A DNA stretch of 64,000 nucleotides from Variovorax jilinensis (GTDB taxonomy: Bacteria > Pseudomonadota > Gammaproteobacteria > Burkholderiales > Burkholderiaceae_C). The stretch lies in NCBI RefSeq assembly GCF_030316885.1, contig NZ_JASZYQ010000005.1, positions 248,001 to 312,000 of the forward strand. Reading direction: 5' to 3'. Shown piece by piece: positions 35,079 to 43,216 of the stretch. Under the pieces are notes generated by a model. That model was not told where the DNA came from and searched no databases. It saw only the letters and a program-made list of their open reading frames with translations. The number at the start of each line of letters is the position of its first letter. Within the stretch, counting starts at the first letter, position 1. The position numbers and the translations under genes were made by a program.

Positions 35079-35112
35079 ATGAAATGGTTGTTAGGAATTG
35101 ACTATTCGGTCG

Positions 35113-35141
35113 TTTGTTGTCGAGGCGCTCCGTCCTAAAGT
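35113..35141 (+). promoter_or_regulatory. Putative promoter of the encapsulin sulfur-storage operon
   Basis: -35-like TTTGTT (35113-35118) and -10 TAAAGT (35136-35141), 17 bp apart, in the 128-bp gap before the rhodanese. The CCTAAAGTGGCC around the -10 also occurs at 52278-52289 before the TauD operon. Confidence 0.4.
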
Positions 35142-35206
35142 GGCCTATCGCCATCAGGCGGACCCCCGACTTCCATCGCCAATCCTCAACCACGGAACCT
35201 TTCGTC

Positions 35207-35686
35207 ATGTCATCGGAACTCGAGACCCTCGCATTGCCAGACGCCCTGGAGCAGGTCCACGCGCAGGCACAGGAACAGAGCCTTCCCTACGCCGGCGGCG
35301 TTCCGCCGGCGGTGGCGTGGCAGCTCGTGCAGAACGGCGAGGCGGTGCTGGTCGACGTGCGTTCGGGCGAGGAGCGCAAGTTCGTGGGCCATGTGCCCGA
35401 CAGCCTGCACGTGCCGTGGGCCACGGGCACTGCGCTCACGCGCAACCCGCGCTTCGTGCGCGAACTCGAGGCCAAGGTCGCGAAGGAAGGCGGCAAGGAA
35501 GCCGTCGTGCTGCTGCTGTGCCGCAGCGGCAAGCGGTCGGCGCTGGCCGCCGAGGCCGCCGCCAAGGCGGGCTTCAGGCATGTCTTCAATGTGTTGGAAG
35601 GCTTCGAGGGCGAGATCGATGCCGCGCAGCACCGTGGTGCCGCCGACGGCTGGCGCTTTCATCAGCTGCCCTGGATCCAGGACTGA
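35207..35686 (+). CDS. Single-domain rhodanese of the encapsulin operon
   Basis: 159 residues, one rhodanese domain, active Cys105 in LLLCRSGKRSALAA; no signal peptide, so cytoplasmic. Transfers sulfane sulfur. The start at 35207 follows a weak CGGAA; an earlier ATG at 35114 would overlap the promoter. It is the first gene of an operon with serine O-acetyltransferase, an XRE regulator, a Family 2A encapsulin and cysteine desulfurase. Rhodaneses are known neighbours of Family 2A encapsulins and may pick up the persulfide made by the caged desulfurase. Confidence 0.92.
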   Translation: MSSELETLALPDALEQVHAQAQEQSLPYAGGVPPAVAWQLVQNGEAVLVDVRSGEERKFVGHVPDSLHVPWATGTALTRNPRFVRELEAKVAKEGGKEAVVLLLCRSGKRSALAAEAAAKAGFRHVFNVLEGFEGEIDAAQHRGAADGWRFHQLPWIQD

Positions 35687-35750
35687 GCGAGATGGGGACG
35701 CGCGCCGTCAGAGCGCGCGCCCGTGGAGACCCCACACCGAGGAGGAAAGA

Positions 35751-36683
35751 ATGAGTGGATTCGACGTCGGCTCCCTGGTCGACGAACTGCGCCGCGTGCG
35801 CGGTGAATGGCGCGATGCGCAAAAGAGGCCGCGCGAGCCCGCGGGCCGCGAGTTCCCCTCGCGCGATGCGCTGGCGGTCGTGATCGAGCAGATCAAGGGC
35901 GCGCTGTTCCCGATGCGGCTGGGCCCTTCGGACCTGCGCCACGACGGCGAGGACTTCTACGTCGCGCACACGCTCGATGCCGCGCTGCACGCATTGCTCG
36001 AGCAGGCCCGGCTGGAGCTGCACTACGTGGGCCGGCATGCGCCGCGCCCGGCGGGCGAGATCGAGTCGCAGGCGCGCGACGCGGTGCGGGCCTTCGGCGC
36101 CGCCTTGCCCGGCATCCGCCGCCTGCTCGACACCGACGTCGTCGCGGCCTACCAGGGTGACCCCGCCGCGCACAGCGTCGACGAGGTGCTGCTGTGCTAT
36201 CCGGGCGTGCTCGCGATGATCCATCACCGCATCGCGCACGCGCTCTATCGGCTCGAACTGCCGCTGCTGGCGCGCATCGTGGCGGAACTGGCCCATGGCC
36301 AGACCGGCATCGACATCCATCCGGGCGCACAGATCGGCAGCGGCTTCTTCATCGACCACGGCACCGGCGTCGTGATCGGCGAGACCGCGGTCATCGGCCA
36401 GCGCGTTCGTGTCTATCAGGCGGTGACGCTGGGTGCGAAGCGCTTTCCGGTCGATGCCCACGGCCTGCTCCAGAAGGGGCTGCCCCGACACCCGAATGTG
36501 GAGGACGAGGTCGTCATCTACGCGGGCGCAACCATCCTCGGGCGCGTCACGATCGGACGCGGTGCCGTCATCGGCGGCAACGTCTGGCTCACGGCCGACG
36601 TGCCGGCCGGTGCCAGCGTGACGCAGGCCGGTCTGCAGAACGCGGCGCCGGCCGGCGAGGCGCTCTCGGTGGTGGCCCAGTGA
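35751..36683 (+). CDS. Serine O-acetyltransferase, EpsC/CysE type
   Basis: 310 residues. N-terminal helical domain, then a left-handed beta-helix with hexapeptides (IDIHPGAQIGSGFFIDHGTG, VVIGETAVIGQ). Catalytic His residues in IHPGA and IDHGTG. It makes O-acetylserine, the acceptor of sulfide in cysteine synthesis. Strong SD GGAGGAAAG. Serine acetyltransferase genes are frequent partners of Family 2A encapsulins. Its TGA overlaps the GTG of the XRE gene. Confidence 0.94.
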   Translation: MSGFDVGSLVDELRRVRGEWRDAQKRPREPAGREFPSRDALAVVIEQIKGALFPMRLGPSDLRHDGEDFYVAHTLDAALHALLEQARLELHYVGRHAPRPAGEIESQARDAVRAFGAALPGIRRLLDTDVVAAYQGDPAAHSVDEVLLCYPGVLAMIHHRIAHALYRLELPLLARIVAELAHGQTGIDIHPGAQIGSGFFIDHGTGVVIGETAVIGQRVRVYQAVTLGAKRFPVDAHGLLQKGLPRHPNVEDEVVIYAGATILGRVTIGRGAVIGGNVWLTADVPAGASVTQAGLQNAAPAGEALSVVAQ

Positions 36684-36949
36684 CCGCGCTGGTCGAACGC
36701 TTCGGCGTCGCGGTGCGACAGCTGCGGGTTTCGAATGGCTGGTCGCAGGGCCAGTTGGCCGAGCGCTCGGACCTCGATCGCTCCTACGTGGGCGAGATCG
36801 AGCGCGGTCGCGTCATCGCCTCGATCGTCACGGCTGAGAAGCTCGCCACGGCCCTGCAGCTCGATGTGGCGCTGCTGCTGGCCCACTGCCAGCAGCTCGG
36901 CGAGCGGCGCGATGCGCAGCTCATCAACTTGTCGGCTATAGCCCGTTGA
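36680..36949 (+). CDS. XRE-family helix-turn-helix regulator
   Basis: 89 residues, one lambda-repressor-like HTH (SQGQLAERSDLDRSYVGEIE). Starts at a GTG overlapping the acetyltransferase stop (GTGA, 36680-36683), so it is made with that enzyme. It lies 65 bp before the encapsulin gene and probably regulates this operon, perhaps in response to cysteine status; no ligand domain is visible. Confidence 0.85.
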   Translation: MTALVERFGVAVRQLRVSNGWSQGQLAERSDLDRSYVGEIERGRVIASIVTAEKLATALQLDVALLLAHCQQLGERRDAQLINLSAIAR

Positions 36950-37014
36950 GGGAATACCCGAATCTTTCGACACTCGTTCGCAACCCTTTTCCTGAACCAC
37001 GGAGCCTTCCCCCC

Positions 37015-37947
37015 ATGACAGCAACAGTCGGTGGTACCACCGCCCTTGGCGACAACGCCGCCCGCCAGCTTGCCAACGCGACCAAGAGCGTTCCCCAGCT
37101 TGAGACCATCAGCCCACGCTGGCTCACGCATCTGCTGCAATGGGTTCCGGTCGAGGCCGGCATCTACCGCCTGAACAAGGTACGCAATCCGGAATCGATC
37201 CAGGTCGTGTGCACGGCCAAGGAAAGCGAGAACCAGCTGCCGCGCACCTGGGTCGACTACGAGGACCATCCGCGCGAATACAACCTCAATGCCGTGAGCA
37301 CCGTGCTCGACGTGCACACCCGCATCTCCGACCTCTACAGCAGCCCGCACGACCAGATCAAGGAGCAGCTGCGCCTCACGATCGAGACGATCAAGGAGAA
37401 CCAGGAGAGCGAGCTCATCAACAACCCGGACTACGGCCTGCTGTCGCAGGTGACGGACGAGCAGCGCATCTTTCCGCTGACCGGCGCACCGACGCCCGAC
37501 GACCTCGACGAGCTGCTGACCAAGGTCTGGAAGGAGCCCGCCTTCTTCCTCACCCATCCGCTCGCGATCGCCGCCTTCGGCCGCGAAGCCACGCGCCGCG
37601 GCACGCCGCCGCCGACCGTGAGCCTGTTCGGCTCCCAGTTCATCACCTGGCGCGGCATTCCGCTGATCCCGTCGAACAAGGTGCCGGTGGCCGACGGCAA
37701 GAGCAAGATCCTGCTGCTGCGCGTGGGCGACAAGCGCCAGGGCGTGGTGGGTCTGTTTCAGCCGGGCCTCACGGGCGAACAGAGCCCGGGGCTGTCGGTT
37801 CGTTTCATGGGCATCAACAACCATGCGATCGCTTCCTACCTGATCTCGCTCTACTGCTCTGTGGCGGTGCTGACCACCGACGCACTGGCCGTGCTCGACG
37901 ACGTCGAGATCGGCAAGTACCACGACTACGCCGACACCTACAAGTAA
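37015..37947 (+). CDS. Family 2A encapsulin shell protein (SrpI-like)
   Basis: 310 residues. The N-arm AARQLANATKSVPQLETISP and PRWLTHLLQWVPVEAGIYRL, the middle GREATRRGTPPPTVSLFGSQ and the C-terminal DALAVLDDVEIGKYHDYADT match the sulfur-responsive SrpI-type encapsulins, HK97-fold proteins that self-assemble into icosahedral compartments. There is no inserted cyclic-nucleotide domain, so it is 2A rather than 2B. The start at 37015 gives the conserved N-arm; a weak GGAGCC site lies upstream. The next gene, nine bases on, is the cysteine desulfurase cargo. Known 2A systems store elemental sulfur or handle persulfide under sulfur stress. Confidence 0.95.
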   Translation: MTATVGGTTALGDNAARQLANATKSVPQLETISPRWLTHLLQWVPVEAGIYRLNKVRNPESIQVVCTAKESENQLPRTWVDYEDHPREYNLNAVSTVLDVHTRISDLYSSPHDQIKEQLRLTIETIKENQESELINNPDYGLLSQVTDEQRIFPLTGAPTPDDLDELLTKVWKEPAFFLTHPLAIAAFGREATRRGTPPPTVSLFGSQFITWRGIPLIPSNKVPVADGKSKILLLRVGDKRQGVVGLFQPGLTGEQSPGLSVRFMGINNHAIASYLISLYCSVAVLTTDALAVLDDVEIGKYHDYADTYK

Positions 37948-37955
37948 GCCGCGCG

Positions 37956-39914
37956 GTGAGCACCTCCCTTTCTCCACCGGGCCTGCCGGGCGTGCCGTCG
38001 CAGGTTGAGGCTCCCTTCGATCCGGCCTTGCTGGCGCGCATGGCGAGCCAGTTGTTCGCGGCGCTGCCGGGGCAGGCCGCGACGCCCGGCGTGCAGGCGC
38101 CTTCGCAACTCGCGCCGCCCGGCTCGCCGCTGGCGAGCCCGGCCGGCTTCGGGCCCAGCGTGCCGGGCACGCCGATCCCGCAGGGCCAGCTGCCGGGCAG
38201 CAACCTGATTCCGGCCTCGCCGACCCAGGTGCCTTCGCTGGCCAATCGCGTACCGGCATTGCAGCCGCACGCGCAGGCGGGCAATGGCGTTCCCGAGAAC
38301 GTCTTCGGCGCATTGCCGGCCTACGAGCCGCGGCTCGGTGGTGCGGCGATCGGCGTGCCGGAGGCGCTCGCGGCAACGCCTTCGCAGTCATCGCCGTTCT
38401 ACTTCCTCGGCGACGGCCACGGCCAGCCGTCGCCGGGCGGACGCGGCAGCGACAGCGCACCGGCCGTGCGCGATGCTCCGGCCGACTATCCGTTCGCGCA
38501 GCCCGGCGGCAGCGATGTCCGGGATCTGCTGGCCGGGCAGTCGCCGGCGCACCCGGTTGCGGCGCCCGAACCGTCGACGCAGCCGCAGTACTACTTCGTC
38601 GACGCGGTGCGCCTGCCGAGCGGCTACGTCACGCCGGCCAAGCCATCTCCGCATGGCGACGTGCCGACGGTGGCCGCCGGCCAGCGCCAGCCTTTCGACG
38701 TGCATGCGGTGCGGCGCGACTTCCCGATCCTGCAGGAGCGCGTGAACGGCCGGCCGCTGGTGTGGTTCGACAACGCCGCCACCACGCACAAGCCGCAGTC
38801 GGTGATCGACCGCATCTCGTACTTCTACGAACACGAAAACTCCAACATCCATCGCGCCGCACACGAGCTCGCGGCACGCGCCACCGACGCCTACGAGGGC
38901 GCGCGGGAGCGGGTGCGCAGGTTCATCAACGCGCCCGACGTGAACGAGGTGATCTTCGTGCGCGGCACCACCGAGGCGATCAACCTGGTCGCCAAGAGCT
39001 GGGGCGGACAGCACGTGGGCGAGGGCGACGAGATCATCGTCTCGAACCTCGAGCACCACGCCAACATCGTGCCGTGGCAGCAGCTCGCATCGGCCAAGGG
39101 CGCGAAGCTGCGCGTGATCCCGGTCGACGACTCGGGCCAGGTGCTGCTCGACGAATACCGCAAGCTGCTCAACGACCGCACGAAGATCGTCGCCGTCACG
39201 CAGGTCTCGAACGCGCTCGGTACCGTGGTCCCCGTGAAGGAGATCGTCGAACTGGCTCATCGTGCCGGCGCCCTGGCGCTGGTCGACGGCGCCCAGTCGG
39301 TGTCGCACATGCGCGTCGACGTGCAGGAGATCGGCGCCGACTTCTTCGTCTTCTCGGGGCACAAGGTGTTCGGCCCGACCGGCATCGGCGTGGTCTGGGG
39401 CAGGCGCGAAGTGCTCGAGGACATGCCGCCGTGGCAGGGCGGCGGCAACATGATCGCCGACGTCACCTTCGAGAAGACCGTGTTCCAGCCGATCCCGAAC
39501 AAGTTCGAGGCCGGCACCGGCAACATCGCCGATGCGGTGGGCCTGGGCGCGGCGATCGACTACGTGAACAAGGTCGGCATCGAGAACATCGCGCGCTACG
39601 AGCACGAGCTGCTGGTCTACGGCATGCAGCAGCTCGGCGCGATTCCGGGTGTGCGGCTGATCGGCACTGCGCGCGACAAGGCCAGCGTGATGTCCTTCGT
39701 GCTCGACGGCTACACCACCGAGGAAGTGGGCCATGCACTGAACGACGAGGGCATCGCGGTGCGCACGGGCCACCATTGCGCGCAGCCGATCCTGCGTCGC
39801 TTCGGCGTGGAGACCACGGTGCGGCCCTCGCTGGCCTTCTACAACACCTTCGACGAGATCGACCGGCTGGTGGCGGTGGTGCGCCGGCTGTCTTCGCAGC
39901 GCCGCGCGGGGTGA
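37956..39914 (+). CDS. Cysteine desulfurase cargo enzyme with disordered encapsulation domain
   Basis: 652 residues from a GTG at 37956. The first 245 are Pro/Gly/Ala/Ser-rich and surely disordered, with a short helix (FDPALLARMASQLFAALPG, 21-39) and two aromatic motifs (PFYFLGDG 147-154; QYYFVDAV 211-218). The rest is a SufS-type PLP enzyme: PLP lysine K470 in SGHKVFGPTGIG and catalytic C608 in RTGHHCAQPILRR. It takes sulfur from cysteine as persulfide and alanine. In Family 2A encapsulins this N-terminal extension directs loading into the shell. A strong hairpin terminator follows. Confidence 0.95.
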   Translation: MSTSLSPPGLPGVPSQVEAPFDPALLARMASQLFAALPGQAATPGVQAPSQLAPPGSPLASPAGFGPSVPGTPIPQGQLPGSNLIPASPTQVPSLANRVPALQPHAQAGNGVPENVFGALPAYEPRLGGAAIGVPEALAATPSQSSPFYFLGDGHGQPSPGGRGSDSAPAVRDAPADYPFAQPGGSDVRDLLAGQSPAHPVAAPEPSTQPQYYFVDAVRLPSGYVTPAKPSPHGDVPTVAAGQRQPFDVHAVRRDFPILQERVNGRPLVWFDNAATTHKPQSVIDRISYFYEHENSNIHRAAHELAARATDAYEGARERVRRFINAPDVNEVIFVRGTTEAINLVAKSWGGQHVGEGDEIIVSNLEHHANIVPWQQLASAKGAKLRVIPVDDSGQVLLDEYRKLLNDRTKIVAVTQVSNALGTVVPVKEIVELAHRAGALALVDGAQSVSHMRVDVQEIGADFFVFSGHKVFGPTGIGVVWGRREVLEDMPPWQGGGNMIADVTFEKTVFQPIPNKFEAGTGNIADAVGLGAAIDYVNKVGIENIARYEHELLVYGMQQLGAIPGVRLIGTARDKASVMSFVLDGYTTEEVGHALNDEGIAVRTGHHCAQPILRRFGVETTVRPSLAFYNTFDEIDRLVAVVRRLSSQRRAG

Positions 39915-39931
39915 GCGCACCCGCGGTTCGG

Positions 39932-39963
39932 GCGGCGCGCCCTGTTCGAGGGCGCGCCGCTTT
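39932..39963 (+). terminator. Terminator of the encapsulin operon
   Basis: Perfect 12-pair stem GCGGCGCGCCCT / AGGGCGCGCCGC with loop GTTCG, followed by TTT. It lies between the convergent desulfurase and DUF1254 genes and may stop both. The T-tract is short. Confidence 0.75.
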
Positions 39964-39980
39964 CGCCGACGGCGCCAGGG

Positions 39981-41471
39981 TCAGACCGCCTTGACGCGCG
40001 GAATGCTCCAGGTGCCGTCCAGCAGCGAGGGCGGCGTGGTCTTGGGCCAGTAGAGCCGCATCATGAGGATGAAGCCTTCCTTCGGCGCCGGCAGCCAGTT
40101 GGCTTCCTTGTCCGGCCCCGGCGATTCGCTCTGGATGTAGAGATCGACCGAGCCGTCCGCGTTGGCCTTGAGCTTGTTGCGCTGGCTCAGGGTGTAGCGG
40201 TTGATCGGGTTCGGCACGAAGAAGTAGCCGGTGTCGTACATCGTCAACGACCAGAAGCCGTTGACCGGCGGCAGCTGGCCCTTCGGGAAGCGCAGCACGT
40301 ACTTCTTCGAGCCGTGGTACTTCTGCAGGATGTCGGGCCCGGTGGAGGTGGGATAGACCGCATCCTGGGGCCGGTTGGCGCCAAGGCCGATCGCGGTGAT
40401 CAGGGCGCGCTGGATGTAGTTGGTGCCGTAGAGCCCGGTCTTGGTGGTGAAGGTCCAGCCGTTCTTGAGCGAGAGATCGCCCGACAGGAGGCCCTTCTTC
40501 ATCCAGCCCATGATCCTGGCCTGCGCCGGCTTGGGCGCCTTCGACAGGCCCTTCTGCACCGAGGCGTCGAGCTTCGAGGCATCGAAGTCCTTGCCCGGCA
40601 CGATGCCGAGCTTCGCGAGCTTGGCCACCATCGGCGCATCGGCCGCGGCCGGCGGATTGGTCTTGAGCAGTTCGGCGAAGAGCGCGAAGAAGCTCGCGGC
40701 ATCCATCGCCTCGACCTGGTCGCGTACCGACTCCTTCGACGCCCAGGCCGGATTGACCGTGCCGGGCGGCGGCGTGAAAGGCTTGCCCCAGGAGGACAGC
40801 GGCACGGCCGACATCTGGTCCTGCAGCGCATGCACCGCCGCGTAGTCTTCGGGCGTGCCGGTGCAGTAGATGCGGCCCAGCATCCACACGATGCCGGTGG
40901 GCGACTTGTACTGCTTGACGCCGGGCGGCAGCGTGCCCTTCCAGCCCGGGCCTGTGATCGCGAACTTCTGGGCGCCGGTGCCGGTGGTGCGCTTGCCGGG
41001 CACGTCGAAGACGTTGGTCCAGCCATCGAGCATCGGCAGCAGGAAGTAGCGGCCGTTCATGTCGGGCGTGGACACGATCCACGGCTCCTTGGTCACGTCG
41101 AGCCAGAGGATGGTGTAGAGCGTGTCGGCGTTCGGCGCCGTCACCGCATGGTTGTCGACCGCGGGATAGCCGCGCAGCTTCAGGAACTGACCCATCGGCG
41201 CCTTGCTGTCCCCGGGCGCGACCACGTTGGTGAGGTTGCGCCGGGTCAGCTCCATCGTGACCAGCGGATAGGCGTAGATGTAGGCCTGGATCGCGAGGTC
41301 GCGCGCCTGTCGCGCCTTGATGTCGGTCTCGACTTCCAGCATGCCCTCGTCGACGGCGTCCTTGGTATCGATCAGGAAGCCATCGGCCGCATGGGCGGTC
41401 GGCACCCAGGCTCCGAGCGCTCCCAGGGTCATGGCGAACACCGCTTCGCGTCGCGTCGGCGCTTCTTTCAT
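39981..41471 (-). CDS. DUF1254/DUF1214-domain secreted protein
   Basis: 496 residues with a twin-arginine-like signal (TRREAVFAMTLGALGAWVPT, cleavage near AHA). IYAYPLVTMELTRRNLTN is DUF1254 and VNGFWSLTMYDTGYFFVPNP the DUF1214 part. The start at 41471 follows GAGGAG; a further ATG at 41492 lies upstream. Biochemical role of this family is not firmly known. It is alone; a 290-bp gap without clear features separates it from the next gene. Confidence 0.88.
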   Translation of the reverse strand: MKEAPTRREAVFAMTLGALGAWVPTAHAADGFLIDTKDAVDEGMLEVETDIKARQARDLAIQAYIYAYPLVTMELTRRNLTNVVAPGDSKAPMGQFLKLRGYPAVDNHAVTAPNADTLYTILWLDVTKEPWIVSTPDMNGRYFLLPMLDGWTNVFDVPGKRTTGTGAQKFAITGPGWKGTLPPGVKQYKSPTGIVWMLGRIYCTGTPEDYAAVHALQDQMSAVPLSSWGKPFTPPPGTVNPAWASKESVRDQVEAMDAASFFALFAELLKTNPPAAADAPMVAKLAKLGIVPGKDFDASKLDASVQKGLSKAPKPAQARIMGWMKKGLLSGDLSLKNGWTFTTKTGLYGTNYIQRALITAIGLGANRPQDAVYPTSTGPDILQKYHGSKKYVLRFPKGQLPPVNGFWSLTMYDTGYFFVPNPINRYTLSQRNKLKANADGSVDLYIQSESPGPDKEANWLPAPKEGFILMMRLYWPKTTPPSLLDGTWSIPRVKAV

Positions 41472-41763
41472 TTCGGCGGCTCCTCGATTCATTCCGCCCG
41501 GACACGTGCACGGGTCGTCCCCGCGGGCTCGGGTGTGTGGAACTTAAGGGCTGCAGGGCAGCGAGGGAATTGGACCTTGGGCCTATTGCCGGGCGCGTCT
41601 GGCGCAACGACGCGCGCAGCCCGCAAACCTGCGTCGCCTGTGCCTTCATCTGGTCACGCCGTGGGAGCAGGTCAGAATCCGCATACCCGAAGCCATCCAT
41701 TGCGAGATCCATGTTCGACGACATCGAGGAGCGAATCCGCTCCGACCCGTCCCCGAGTCCCTG

Positions 41764-42168
41764 TTGTCCGGAAGATCCGTCGATGGTGGTCGCTTGAGGC
41801 TCGATCCCCGCATCGCCAAAGTGCTCTGGCGCGTCCTGGCGTCGGTGTTCCTCCTGCTGGGCGTGATCGGGATCGTGCTGCCGGTGCTGCCCACGGTGCC
41901 TTTCATCATTGCCGCGGCCTGGGCGGGCGGCCGCGGCTGGCCACAACTGGAGACCTGGTTGCTCGGCCACCCGAAGTACGGCGTTCACATCCAGCGATGG
42001 CGGCAGGGCGGGATGGTGCCGCGTCGTGCCAAGGTGCTCGCCATCTCGATGATGACGATCAGTGCCATCGGGCTGCAGTTCGCCGACCTGCCTTGGGCCG
42101 TCAGGCTCGGCACGCCGCTGGTGATGGCGGTCGTTGCGCTCTGGCTGTGGACGCGGCCGGAACCCTGA
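41764..42168 (+). CDS. YbaN/DUF454-family inner-membrane protein
   Basis: About 124-134 residues, three hydrophobic segments; LGVIGIVLPVLPTVPFI is the family hallmark. No ATG is in frame: TTG at 41764 or TTG at 41794 (which overlaps the stop of a 28-codon upstream frame) are the candidates. Function unknown. The gap before it (41472-41763) holds nothing I can identify. Confidence 0.8.
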   Translation: MSGRSVDGGRLRLDPRIAKVLWRVLASVFLLLGVIGIVLPVLPTVPFIIAAAWAGGRGWPQLETWLLGHPKYGVHIQRWRQGGMVPRRAKVLAISMMTISAIGLQFADLPWAVRLGTPLVMAVVALWLWTRPEP

Positions 42169-42223
42169 CGCCGACCCGGACCCCGAGCCGACCTGCACAC
42201 GGCCGACAGCGCGCGCGGGCGGC

Positions 42224-43180
42224 TCAGGCGCCGGTCACGAAGCTGGCATCGAAGGTCGGGCGCACGTCCAGCGGCTGCTGGATCAGGCCTACCTGCCGGT
42301 AGAAATCGGCTGTGCGCTGCTGGTCGGCGACCACCTGGGCGTCGATCGGCACCCACTTCTGCTGGCGGCGCTCGAACTGCAGCTTCGCGGCCTCGGGCGG
42401 AATGCCGATGATCCGCGCCAGCGACGCCGAGTAGGCATCGACGTTGCGGTAGGACCAGGCCTGCGCCTTCACCACGCGTTGCAGGAAATCCTGCAGCACG
42501 GGCCGCTTGGCCGCGATCGCGGCGTCGGTGGCCGCAAGGTAGCTCAGGCCCGGCAGCAGGTCGCGCCCGTTCACCAGGACGCGCGCGTGCTGGCTGGTCT
42601 CGGCCAGCGCGGTGTAGGGCTCCCAGGTGGCCCAGGCATCGACCGCGCCCTGTGTCAGCGCCAGCTTGGCATCGGCCGGCGCCAGGAAGCGGATGTTGAC
42701 CTCATCGGGCTTGAGCCCGGCCGTGGTGATGGCCTTGAGCGTGACGTAGTGGCCGATCGATCCGCGGTTGGTGGCGATGCTCTTGCCCTTGAGGTCGGCG
42801 GTGGTCTTCAGCGGCGAATCCGGTCGCACCAGGATGGCCGTGCCGTACGCATCCGAGCGGTTGGCGCCGATCGCCTTCACGCGGGTCCCGGCGGCCAGCG
42901 CGAAGATCAGCGGCGCGTCACCGATCGGTCCCGAATCGACCGCTGCTGCATTGAGCGCCTCGGCCAGCGGCGCGGCGGCGGGGAACTCCGACCACTGGAT
43001 GTCGTAGCCGAGGTTGTCGAGCCCGCCCGCGGCCTCGAGCAGTGCCCGCAGGCCGCCCTTCTGGTCGCCGGCCTTGAGCACGGGACGCGTCTGTGAATGC
43101 AGAAGGCCGGCCGGCAGCGCGGTGGCTGCGGCACCCGCGAGCGAGTGGGCGATGAAGTGGCGGCGCGAACGATGTGCCAT
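42224..43180 (-). CDS. SsuA-like sulfonate-binding protein
   Basis: 318 residues with a twin-arginine-like leader (RSRRHFIAHSLAGAAATALP). SsuA-type core: ALNAAAVDSGPIGDAPLIFA and AVDAWATWEPYTALAE. It is the last gene of a six-gene minus-strand operon that also holds an SsuD-like monooxygenase, another binding protein, permease, ATPase and a cytochrome c. It lies 36 bp after the cytochrome gene. Probably a second ligand-specific receptor for the same transporter. Confidence 0.88.
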   Translation of the reverse strand: MAHRSRRHFIAHSLAGAAATALPAGLLHSQTRPVLKAGDQKGGLRALLEAAGGLDNLGYDIQWSEFPAAAPLAEALNAAAVDSGPIGDAPLIFALAAGTRVKAIGANRSDAYGTAILVRPDSPLKTTADLKGKSIATNRGSIGHYVTLKAITTAGLKPDEVNIRFLAPADAKLALTQGAVDAWATWEPYTALAETSQHARVLVNGRDLLPGLSYLAATDAAIAAKRPVLQDFLQRVVKAQAWSYRNVDAYSASLARIIGIPPEAAKLQFERRQQKWVPIDAQVVADQQRTADFYRQVGLIQQPLDVRPTFDASFVTGA

Positions 43181-43216
43181 GAAGTGCTCCTTGATGAATG
43201 AGGGGGGCGAGGGCGT

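Noticed and set aside
35098-35103. TTGACT as -35 of the encapsulin operon
   Set aside because: It is 32 bp from the TAAAGT -10, too far; it may belong to another start.
41711-41797. 28-codon frame before the YbaN-like gene
   Set aside because: Too short and without conserved features; only its stop overlap with a TTG is suggestive.
39463-42198. A 911-codon minus-strand frame over the DUF1254 gene
   Set aside because: Different frame from the recognised protein; composition-driven.
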